A stretch of 12,934 nt of DNA, taken from positions 1-12,934 of the forward strand of contig JBDSRN010000124.1 of assembly GCA_039929265.1 (NCBI GenBank), given 5' to 3'. This DNA comes from ZC4RG30 sp039929265. Its GTDB lineage: Bacteria; Pseudomonadota; Gammaproteobacteria; Steroidobacterales; Steroidobacteraceae. The notes below the pieces were generated by a model. That model saw only the letters and a program-made list of their open reading frames with translations. It was not told where the DNA came from and made no database searches. A program made the position numbers and the translations under genes. Of the stretch, positions 7,872-12,934 are shown piece by piece (the first letter of the stretch is position 1; each line of letters opens with the position of its first letter).

Positions 7872-8298
7872 TCTGGCCTTCGCCACCCTGTTCGCCATCG
7901 GCCCCGAGGGTGTACAGGTCGTACTCCCCATGCGTTCCCGGATAGACATACTGGTAGTCATTTTTCCAAGGATCCTTCACGAGGCTCTTCATGTAGCCGC
8001 CTTCGCGCCAGTTGCGGAGATTGGGATCGGCCGGCTTCGTCACCAGCGCCTGCAGACCCTCATCAGTGGATGGGAACTTGTAGTTGTCGAGCTTGTACAT
8101 CACCAGCAGGCCATCGATCGTGCCGATGTCGTTCTTCGCCTTGGAGATGCGCGCATCGTCCACGCGGCTCAGGAACTGCGGTGCGACCACCGCCGCGAGC
8201 AGGCCGATGATGATCACGACGACCATGATCTCGATGAGAGTGAAACCGGCCATGCGGTGCGCCGACGGGGCCGTTGCAGTAGGCTTGCACTGGTTCAT
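7837..8298 (-). CDS. gspG: Type II secretion system major pseudopilin G
   Basis: A protein of 153 residues beginning MNQCKPTATAP. Prepilin cleavage is expected in RMAG/FTLIE after Gly18, giving a mature protein of about 135 residues with Glu at +5. The segment FTLIEIMVVVIIIGLLAAVVAPQFL is almost canonical (positions 19-43), and the C-terminal LYTLGADGEQGGEGQNADI is the conserved GspG calcium-binding loop. NYKFPSTDEGLQALVTKP and DPWKNDYQYVYPG are equally diagnostic. GspG polymerises into the pseudopilus that pushes folded cargo through the secretin. The gene is first in the minus-strand operon. The leader of 18 residues is long; ATG 8253 (MAGFTLIE) is an alternative with only two residues before the cleaved Gly and so is unlikely. 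The ATG has no Shine-Dalgarno but has TATGAT 6 nt ahead. An open extension to 8352 would overlap rrtA and is rejected. Confidence 0.96.
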   Translation of the reverse strand: MNQCKPTATAPSAHRMAGFTLIEIMVVVIIIGLLAAVVAPQFLSRVDDARISKAKNDIGTIDGLLVMYKLDNYKFPSTDEGLQALVTKPADPNLRNWREGGYMKSLVKDPWKNDYQYVYPGTHGEYDLYTLGADGEQGGEGQNADIGNWNLDQ

Positions 8299-8303
8299 CG
8301 CCG

Positions 8304-8309
8304 GATCAT
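8304..8309 (-). promoter_or_regulatory. Candidate -10 hexamer directly before gspG (possible leaderless start)
   Basis: On the minus strand TATGAT is followed by CCGGCG and then the gspG ATG, so transcription from this hexamer would begin at or next to the A of the ATG. At 17 nt upstream of it I see only CAGGCG, a poor -35 match. The gene has no Shine-Dalgarno, which would fit a leaderless message, but a chance hexamer is quite possible. The true operon promoter could instead lie further back inside rrtA. Confidence 0.3.
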
Positions 8310-8332
8310 AACAAAAGGGGCCTCGTCCGCCT

Positions 8333-8926
8333 GTGAGGCGCTTCAAAGACACGCTTTCGTCACTGAATTGCGACGGTCGCTACGGGCTTGGACTGCTGGT
8401 CTTGTGGGGAGTTCTGCTGCTGCCCGCCGCGGGGGGGCTGCCGCTGCGCGACCTCCTGCGCTACCAGCGTAGCGCAGTGCTGCACGGCGATCTCTGGCGG
8501 CTGGTGAGCGCGCACTTCGTGCATCTGGACCTCGAGCACGCTGTCCTGAATGCGGTCGGGGCCACCCTGATGTGGGCATTGTTCGCGCGTGATTTCCGCC
8601 CCGGACAGTGGCTATGGATCGCACTGACCGCACTCGTCACCATCGATGCAGGGGTCCTGCTGTGGCAGCCGGATCTGCAGTGGTATGTCGGCAGCTCCGG
8701 AGTACTGCATGGCGTGATGGCGGCAGGCACGCTGGCGCAGCTGCAGCGCAAGGATCCGGTGAGTGTGCTGTTGCTCCTGTTCCTGGTCACGAAGTTGGCT
8801 TATGAGCAGCTGTTCGGTGCATTGCCATTCCAGACGCAGGGCACCGTGGTGGTCAGTGCCCATCTGTATGGCGCAATGGGTGGCGGCTTCATGGCGCTGC
8901 TTCTGAATCGCTATAATGCGGCATGA
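8333..8926 (+). CDS. rrtA: Rhombosortase (GlyGly-CTERM processing rhomboid intramembrane serine protease)
   Basis: A protein of 197 residues, mostly membrane helices, the short length of rhombosortases. Rhomboid signatures are present in order: WRLVSAHFVHLDLEHAVLN at 55-73 (His64, His69, Asn73), the nucleophile motif GSSGVLHG at 120-127 with Ser122, and VVSAHLYGAMGG at 173-184 with catalytic His177. Members of this family cleave the C-terminal GlyGly-CTERM anchor from proteins sent out by the T2SS, so the divergent T2SS operon is a fitting neighbour. The start is GTG at 8333; AGGGG lies about 12 nt ahead, which is distant. A later start would remove part of the first helix. The gene is 34 nt from gspG on the other strand and its TGA overlaps the fabD ATG (ATGA), so it probably shares a transcript with fabD. 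No GlyGly-CTERM substrate is encoded in this window. Confidence 0.88.
   Translation: MRRFKDTLSSLNCDGRYGLGLLVLWGVLLLPAAGGLPLRDLLRYQRSAVLHGDLWRLVSAHFVHLDLEHAVLNAVGATLMWALFARDFRPGQWLWIALTALVTIDAGVLLWQPDLQWYVGSSGVLHGVMAAGTLAQLQRKDPVSVLLLLFLVTKLAYEQLFGALPFQTQGTVVVSAHLYGAMGGGFMALLLNRYNAA
8912..8917 (+). promoter_or_regulatory. Consensus -10 hexamer inside the end of rrtA, directly before fabD
   Basis: A perfect TATAAT sits five bases before the fabD ATG, within the codons for the last residues of rrtA (RYNAA). Initiation would fall at or next to the ATG. The best -35-like match at 18 nt is TTCATG (8888-8893), only three of six. No Shine-Dalgarno precedes fabD. This could be an internal promoter making a leaderless fabD message, or chance; translational coupling through the ATGA overlap is the simpler explanation. 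Confidence 0.3.
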
Positions 8927-9882
8927 CATTTTCAGCAGTCGCCATCCTGTTCCCTGGCCAAGGCTCGCAATCCAAAGGGATGCTCACCGCACTCGCGGCG
9001 ACTGAACCGCTCGTCCTCAGCACCTTTGCTGAAGGCTCCGTGGCGCTCGGCTACGACCTCTGGAAGCTGGTGAGCGACGGTCCCGAGGACCAGCTCAACA
9101 CAACGGAATTCACGCAACCCGCGATGCTTGCGGCCGGTATCGCCATCTGGCGTGTCTGGTGTGAGCGCGGCGGCGTGCGGCCGGATGTGCTCAGTGGTCA
9201 CAGCCTCGGCGAATTCACGGCGCTCGTCGCGGCGCAGGCCCTGGACTTCGGCGCCGCGCTCGATCTGGTGCGTCATCGTGGCCAGTTGATGCAGACCGCG
9301 GTGCCGCAGGGCGAGGGTGCGATGGCTGCAGTGCTCGGCATGGACGACGAGGCACTCGAGCAGGTGTGTCGCGAAGCCGCGCAAGGCGAAGTGGTCGAGG
9401 CCGTGAATTTCAATGCGCCGGGACAGGTTGTGATAGCAGGGCAGAGCACAGCCGTCACGCGAGCCATCGAGCTCGCAAAGTCGCGTGGGGCAAAACGCGC
9501 CGTGCTGCTGCCGGTCAGCGTCCCATCGCACAGCAGTTTGATGAACGATGCCGCGCAACAGCTCGGCGAACGTCTCAAGAGCATGAACTTCAGCAAGCCG
9601 GTGATCCCTTACTGGAGCGCCGTGGACTGCGTCGCGCATTCGGATCCCGATGACATCCGGCAGACGCTGGTGCAACAGCTCGCGAGTCCCGTGCGCTGGT
9701 CGAAGCTCATCAAGGCGCTCACGGCGACGGGTATACGCAGCTTCGTCGAGTGCGGGCCGGGCAAGGTGCTCACCGGCGTCAACAAGCGCATCGAGAAGAA
9801 CCCCGACCTGCAGTATTTCGCGGTCGATGATCCCACCAACATTGCTGCCGCGATCGCAGCCACGGTTAACACCAATGTCTGA
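8923..9882 (+). CDS. fabD: Malonyl-CoA:ACP transacylase (FabD)
   Basis: A protein of 319 residues, close to the usual 305-315. It moves the malonyl group from CoA to the phosphopantetheine thiol of acyl carrier protein, supplying the chain extender for fatty acid synthesis in the cytoplasm. Seen in the sequence: FPGQGSQ at 10-16 (oxyanion loop), nucleophile motif GHSLGE at 92-97 with Ser94, RHRGQLMQ with Arg119 binding the malonyl carboxylate, NAPGQVVIAG at 164-173, and VPSHSSLM with catalytic His203, all canonical for FabD. The ATG overlaps the rrtA stop by ATGA and the end overlaps fabG by 8 nt. In many relatives plsX and fabH precede fabD; here a rhombosortase gene takes that place. Confidence 0.98.
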   Translation: MTFSAVAILFPGQGSQSKGMLTALAATEPLVLSTFAEGSVALGYDLWKLVSDGPEDQLNTTEFTQPAMLAAGIAIWRVWCERGGVRPDVLSGHSLGEFTALVAAQALDFGAALDLVRHRGQLMQTAVPQGEGAMAAVLGMDDEALEQVCREAAQGEVVEAVNFNAPGQVVIAGQSTAVTRAIELAKSRGAKRAVLLPVSVPSHSSLMNDAAQQLGERLKSMNFSKPVIPYWSAVDCVAHSDPDDIRQTLVQQLASPVRWSKLIKALTATGIRSFVECGPGKVLTGVNKRIEKNPDLQYFAVDDPTNIAAAIAATVNTNV

Positions 9883-10621
9883 GGCAAAGCCGCTCACCGG
9901 TGAGATCGCACTGGTCACGGGCGCATCGCGCGGTATCGGTCATGCGATCGCCGCGCAGCTCGCTGCGGGCGGGGCGCGCGTGATCGGCACGGCGACCAGC
10001 GACGCTGGTGCCGCGGGCATCACCACGGAGCTGGCTGGGAACGGGCGCGGCGTGGTTCTTGACGTGTCGAGCAGCGAATCGATCGACGTGCTGCTGGCGC
10101 AACTCGAGCTCGCGGGCGAGATGCCGACCATTCTCGTGAACAACGCAGCGGTGACTCGCGACGGTCTGCTCATGCGCATGAAGCAGGATGACTGGGATCA
10201 GGTGATCAACACGAATCTCTCATCGGTGTTCCGTCTGTCGAAGGCGTGCATTCGCCGCATGATGAAAGAGCGTCGCGGCCGCATCATCAACCTCACTTCC
10301 GTTGTGGGACTCATGGGCAACGCGGGGCAGGTCAACTACAGCGCCGCCAAGGCGGGCCTCATCGGCTTCACGATGTCGCTCGCGCGGGAAGTGGCTTCGC
10401 GCGGCATCACGGTCAATGCCGTCGCGCCGGGATTCATCGACACCGACATGACGCGCGGCCTGAGCGAAGAGCACAAGCAGGCCCTGCTGGCTCAGATCCC
10501 GGTGGGTCGCCTGGGCAGCGTGGATGACATCGCCGGCGCGGTGGTCTTCCTTGCATCGCCGGCGGCCGGCTACATCACCGGACAGACCTTGAGCGTCAAC
10601 GGCGGGATGTACATGGGCTAA
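9875..10621 (+). CDS. fabG: 3-oxoacyl-ACP reductase (FabG)
   Basis: A protein of 248 residues, typical for FabG, starting MSEAKPLTG. It reduces 3-oxoacyl-ACP to 3-hydroxyacyl-ACP with NADPH. It is a classical short-chain dehydrogenase: TGASRGIG at 15-22 binds the cofactor, NNAA at 89-92, Asn114, and catalytic Ser142, Tyr155 and Lys159 in NYSAAKAG. The end GYITGQTLSVNGGMYM is the FabG hallmark that separates it from other dehydrogenases. The ATG at 9875 lies 8 nt inside the end of fabD, with no Shine-Dalgarno, so re-initiation after fabD is likely. The frame is open far upstream to 9650, but that would extend across fabD and is rejected. The next gene, acpP, follows after a 170-nt gap with its own promoter. 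Confidence 0.98.
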   Translation: MSEAKPLTGEIALVTGASRGIGHAIAAQLAAGGARVIGTATSDAGAAGITTELAGNGRGVVLDVSSSESIDVLLAQLELAGEMPTILVNNAAVTRDGLLMRMKQDDWDQVINTNLSSVFRLSKACIRRMMKERRGRIINLTSVVGLMGNAGQVNYSAAKAGLIGFTMSLAREVASRGITVNAVAPGFIDTDMTRGLSEEHKQALLAQIPVGRLGSVDDIAGAVVFLASPAAGYITGQTLSVNGGMYMG

Positions 10622-10698
10622 GGCGCCAGCAAGATCTCGCTTTGGACGTTTATTCAGCAAAAACAAGTACTAACACTCCTTACGTTCAACAGATTGCC

Positions 10699-10712
10699 CG
10701 TGGTCATCCACG
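10699..10712. repeat. Perfect dyad CGTGG-TCAT-CCACG over the acpP -35 region
   Basis: Five bases on each side pair perfectly around a four-base centre, and the dyad covers the proposed -35 hexamer at 10701-10706. A second palindrome, CACGTG (10738-10743), lies just beyond the predicted transcription start, and GGTCA (10702-10706) has its complement TGACC at 10742-10746. This placement would suit a repressor operator, but no known factor can be named and a short dyad can occur by chance. Confidence 0.35.
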
Positions 10713-10729
10713 TTCCATTACCCTACAAT
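10701..10729 (+). promoter_or_regulatory. Predicted sigma70-like promoter of acpP
   Basis: TGGTCA (10701-10706, four of six to TTGACA) and TACAAT (10724-10729, five of six to TATAAT) are separated by exactly 17 nt. Initiation is expected near 10736, giving a 5' leader of about 55 nt to the acpP ATG. The stretch lies in the only sizeable gap of the fab cluster. A separate strong acpP promoter is usual, because ACP is needed in far larger amounts than the enzymes. Confidence 0.6.
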
Positions 10730-10774
10730 ACGCGCCCCACGTGACCGCACCGACGGTCGAAACGACAACTCGCA

Positions 10775-10780
10775 AAGAGG
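10775..10780 (+). promoter_or_regulatory. acpP: Ribosome binding site of acpP
   Basis: AAGAGG lies 11 nt before the ATG at 10792. It is one of the few recognisable Shine-Dalgarno sequences in this window and supports the ATG at 10792 over the in-frame upstream start at 10642. The spacing is slightly long. Confidence 0.5.
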
Positions 10781-10791
10781 TTTACAAGCAG

Positions 10792-11034
10792 ATGAGCACC
10801 GTTGAACAGCAGGTGAAAGCGATCGTCGCCGAACAGCTGGGCGTCAAAGCCGAGCAGGTCACGAGCGATGCATCGTTCGTCGATGATCTGGGCGCGGACT
10901 CACTGGACACCGTCGAGCTCGTGATGGCGCTTGAAGAGGAATTCGAGATCGAAATCCCTGACGAAGATGCCGAGAAGATCACAACCGTCCAGCAGGCCAT
11001 CGACTACATCAACGATCGTCGCGCCAAGACCTGA
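10792..11034 (+). CDS. acpP: Acyl carrier protein
   Basis: A protein of 80 residues, strongly acidic and almost all helical, as ACP is. It starts MSTVEQQVKAIVAEQLGV and carries the phosphopantetheine attachment site GADSLDTVELVMALEEEF, with Ser37 in the DSL motif. Helix III shows EIPDEDAEKITTVQQAIDYI, canonical for AcpP. Holo-ACP, made by AcpS (not here), carries the growing acyl chain between FabD, FabG, FabF and the rest of the type II system. The frame is open upstream to 10642, but that would add 50 residues foreign to ACP across the promoter, so the ATG with AAGAGG in front is taken. fabF follows after 18 nt, so the two are probably co-transcribed. Confidence 0.99.
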   Translation: MSTVEQQVKAIVAEQLGVKAEQVTSDASFVDDLGADSLDTVELVMALEEEFEIEIPDEDAEKITTVQQAIDYINDRRAKT

Positions 11035-11052
11035 TTCATCGGGCCTGATTGC

Positions 11053-12300
11053 GTGAGCAAGCGTCGTGTCGTCGTCACGGGCCTGGGCATCGTATCGCCT
11101 GTTGGCAGCACCGTGGCCAGCGCATGGGATAACGTCGTCAATGGCGTGAGCGGCATTGCGCCGATCACGCGTTTCGACGTGACCAATTTCCCGTGCCGTT
11201 TCGGCGGGGCAGTGCAGGGCTTCAAGATTGACGACTACATGTCGCCGAAGGAAGCCCGCCGCCTCGACGAGTTCATCCACTACGGTATCGCCGCCGGTGT
11301 GCAGGCTGTCACGGACTCGGGCCTCGACTTCCAGAAGGTGAACCGTGACCGGGCGGGCGTCATCACCGGTTCCGGTATCGGCGGTCTCTACACGATCGAG
11401 CAGGAACACAACGCATTCCTCGCCGGCAACAGCCCGCGCAAGATTTCACCATTCTTCGTGCCCTCGACGATCATCAACATGATCTCCGGCCACCTGTCGA
11501 TACGCTATGGCCTGCGCGGCCCGAATCTCGGCGTGGTCACTGCATGCACGACCTCCACGCATGCCGTCGGTCTCGCAGCGCGTGCCATCCAGTACGACGA
11601 CGCGGACATCGTAATCGCAGGCGGCGGCGAAATGGCGACCACGCCCATGGGACTCGGCGGATTCGGCCAGGCGAAAGCCCTGTCGACGCGCAACGATGCC
11701 CCCGCCGAGGCGAGCCGCCCGTGGGACAAGGACCGTGACGGCTTCGTGCTCAGCGATGGCGGCGGTGCGATGGTGCTCGAGGAGTTCGACCACGCGAAGG
11801 CGCGCGGCGCGAACATCTACGCTGAACTTGTCGGCTTCGGCATGAGCGGGGATGCCCACCACATCACCGCACCCCTGGAAGACGGCGAGGGCGCGCGGCT
11901 TTCCATGGCCGCCGCGCTTCGCGATGCGAAACTCAATCCGAACGAAGTGCAGTACCTCAACGCGCATGCAACCTCCACGCCGCTCGGCGACAAGGCCGAG
12001 ACGATCGCGATGAAGCGCATGTTCGGCGATCACGCCTACAAGCTCGCGGTGAGCTCCACGAAGTCCGTGACGGGTCATCTGCTCGGCGCCGCCGGCGTGA
12101 TCGAAGCGATCTTCTCGGCCCTGGCGATTCGCGATCAGGTCGCGCCGCCGACGATCAACTACCACACTCCCGATCCGGATTGCGATCTGGACTACGTACC
12201 CAACACAGCGCGCAAGATGGCGATCGACGTCGCGCTGAGCAACTCTTTCGGCTTCGGCGGCACCAACGGCACGCTGATCTTGCGCCGTCTGCGCAGCTGA
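11053..12300 (+). CDS. fabF: 3-oxoacyl-ACP synthase II (FabF, KAS II)
   Basis: A protein of 415 residues, the normal length. It condenses malonyl-ACP with acyl-ACP to lengthen the chain by two carbons. The thiolase-fold catalytic triad is visible: Cys165 in VVTACTTSTHAVG, His305 in NAHATSTPLGD and His342 in VTGHLLGAAG, with Lys337 in SSTKS. The gatekeeping loop SFGFGGTNG (398-406, Phe401) is intact. It starts at GTG 11053 (SKRRVVVTGLGIVSPVG), 18 nt after acpP, without a Shine-Dalgarno. FabF rather than FabB is supported by length, motif wording and the position directly after acpP. pabB follows after 34 nt. Confidence 0.98.
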   Translation: MSKRRVVVTGLGIVSPVGSTVASAWDNVVNGVSGIAPITRFDVTNFPCRFGGAVQGFKIDDYMSPKEARRLDEFIHYGIAAGVQAVTDSGLDFQKVNRDRAGVITGSGIGGLYTIEQEHNAFLAGNSPRKISPFFVPSTIINMISGHLSIRYGLRGPNLGVVTACTTSTHAVGLAARAIQYDDADIVIAGGGEMATTPMGLGGFGQAKALSTRNDAPAEASRPWDKDRDGFVLSDGGGAMVLEEFDHAKARGANIYAELVGFGMSGDAHHITAPLEDGEGARLSMAAALRDAKLNPNEVQYLNAHATSTPLGDKAETIAMKRMFGDHAYKLAVSSTKSVTGHLLGAAGVIEAIFSALAIRDQVAPPTINYHTPDPDCDLDYVPNTARKMAIDVALSNSFGFGGTNGTLILRRLRS

Positions 12301-12334
12301 CGCCCCAGACCCCAATCAGCCGACGGCGGCTCGC

Positions 12335-12934
12335 ATGCAACTCCAACTGCCGCGGGACGCCTTGCGCCGTCTGGCATTGCGCCACCCGCAGCGATACCCC
12401 GTTCTCTTCGACACTACCGCCACGGGTGCGCTCGCGAACCGCAGCATGCTGGCCGCCTGTCCGCAGGCGGCGCTATGGCGCACTGGAGACCTGCGGCTGC
12501 ATTCCAGGGGAATTGGGTCGCACCCCGGCGACGGATTTCTGCACACGCTGGATCGGCACTGGAAGCGCGAGCGCCGACCGGGCACCGGCGACGGATTCAC
12601 CGGCGGTTGGGTGGTGTTCCTCGGCTACGAGATCGCCGCGGAGATCGAGCCGCATCTCGCACCGCCGCGCACCGGCGCACCCGAACGCATTGACGCGTTC
12701 GCGCTGCGCTGCCCGGCGGTACTGGTGCGTGATGAGCTCAGCGGCAACGCGCAAATCATCATCGAGCCTGGCGCGCCGCCGGGCATCGAAGAGCAAGTGC
12801 GCGCCGACCTCGCCGCACTCGATACGCCGGTCGCGCCCACACCATGGCCGAAATGGCACATCGAGGAAGAAGATCCCGCGCTGTACCTCGAGCGTGTACG
12901 CCGCGCCCAGGAATACATCCGCGCCGGCGATATC
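12335..12934 (+). CDS. pabB: Aminodeoxychorismate synthase component I (PabB), 3' partial
   Basis: The frame opens at ATG 12335 and runs 200 codons to the right edge without a stop. The product begins MQLQLPRDALRRLALRHPQRYPVLFDT. The N-terminal region typical of TrpE/PabB proteins is visible: GWVVFLGYEIAAEIEPHL at about 90-107, and YLERVRRAQEYIRAGDI at the edge, which is the start of the chorismate-binding domain (usually continuing into FQVNLS). The wording of the GYE segment and the position after acpP-fabF point to PabB rather than TrpE; PabB with PabA makes 4-amino-4-deoxychorismate for folate. The catalytic residues lie beyond the window, so the call between PabB and TrpE is inference. 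The gap from fabF is 34 nt with no clear Shine-Dalgarno or terminator. Confidence 0.85.
   Translation, partial: MQLQLPRDALRRLALRHPQRYPVLFDTTATGALANRSMLAACPQAALWRTGDLRLHSRGIGSHPGDGFLHTLDRHWKRERRPGTGDGFTGGWVVFLGYEIAAEIEPHLAPPRTGAPERIDAFALRCPAVLVRDELSGNAQIIIEPGAPPGIEEQVRADLAALDTPVAPTPWPKWHIEEEDPALYLERVRRAQEYIRAGDI

Noticed and set aside
9650..9874. In-frame N-terminal extension of fabG inside fabD
   Set aside because: It is an alternate frame of fabD; the Rossmann fold begins a few residues after ATG 9875 as in other FabG proteins.
8932..9918. 328-codon open frame on the minus strand opposite fabD
   Set aside because: It mirrors fabD codons almost end to end, has no recognisable motif, and its Arg/His-rich composition is what antisense of a high-GC gene gives.
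10642..10673. Second promoter (TTGGAC ... TACTAA) upstream of the acpP promoter
   Set aside because: The spacing is 20 nt and the match is poor compared with TGGTCA-17-TACAAT downstream.
10642..10791. In-frame N-terminal extension of acpP
   Set aside because: It would cross the promoter and add 50 residues unlike any ACP; AAGAGG and the ATG at 10792 give the normal length.
11446..12315. 289-codon open frame on the minus strand opposite fabF
   Set aside because: Antisense shadow of fabF with no domain signature and no promoter or ribosome site; fabF is certain.
12301..12334. Possible terminator between fabF and pabB
   Set aside because: Only a very short GCCG/GCGGC pairing is visible and there is no T run; read-through into pabB is more likely.

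Overview
The window is gene-dense (hardly any non-coding DNA), high-GC proteobacterial chromosome. A type II secretion (T2SS) pseudopilin-to-N operon, a GlyGly-CTERM type rhombosortase, fabD-fabG-acpP-fabF-pabB order and an AddA/UvrD-type helicase-nuclease together suggest a gammaproteobacterium, probably of the Xanthomonadales/Nevskiales/Steroidobacter kind. That placement is inferred from gene content and protein style, not from a marker gene. I see no insertion sequence, prophage, CRISPR array, tRNA or rRNA.

Layout. (1) 1-2634, plus strand: the C-terminal part of a UvrD/AddA-like helicase with a terminal PD-(D/E)XK nuclease, cut by the left edge. (2) 2631-8298, minus strand: a compact eight-gene T2SS operon, transcribed gspG-gspH-gspI-gspJ-gspK-gspL-gspM-gspN, with all junctions overlapping or separated by at most 6 nt. 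The helicase and gspN converge so tightly that their stop codons share the tetranucleotide CTAG. (3) 8333-8926, plus strand: a rhombosortase (rrtA), divergent from gspG and separated from it by only 34 nt. (4) 8923-10621, plus: fabD (overlapping rrtA by ATGA) and fabG (overlapping fabD by 8 nt). (5) 10622-10791: a 170-nt non-coding stretch with a good sigma70-like promoter and a small dyad. (6) 10792-12300: acpP and fabF. (7) 12335 to the right edge: the N-terminal part of pabB.

How the genes work together. The minus-strand operon encodes the major pseudopilin (G), the four minor pseudopilins (H, I, J, K), the inner-membrane assembly platform proteins L and M, and the accessory protein N. The secretin (D), ATPase (E), polytopic platform protein (F) and GspC are not here and must lie elsewhere. 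Rhombosortase cleaves C-terminal GlyGly-CTERM anchors from proteins that are T2SS cargo, so its position back to back with the T2SS operon makes functional sense. The fab genes supply malonyl-ACP, the first reduction step, the acyl carrier and the elongating condensing enzyme of type II fatty acid synthesis; pabB begins the p-aminobenzoate branch of folate synthesis and commonly follows fabF in gammaproteobacteria.

Most of the window is conventional. The points most worth a second look are the rhombosortase/T2SS/fab junction, two -10-like hexamers placed so that gspG and fabD could be read from leaderless transcripts, the proline/glycine-rich tail on GspI, and the dyad over the acpP promoter. 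I found no convincing wholly new system.
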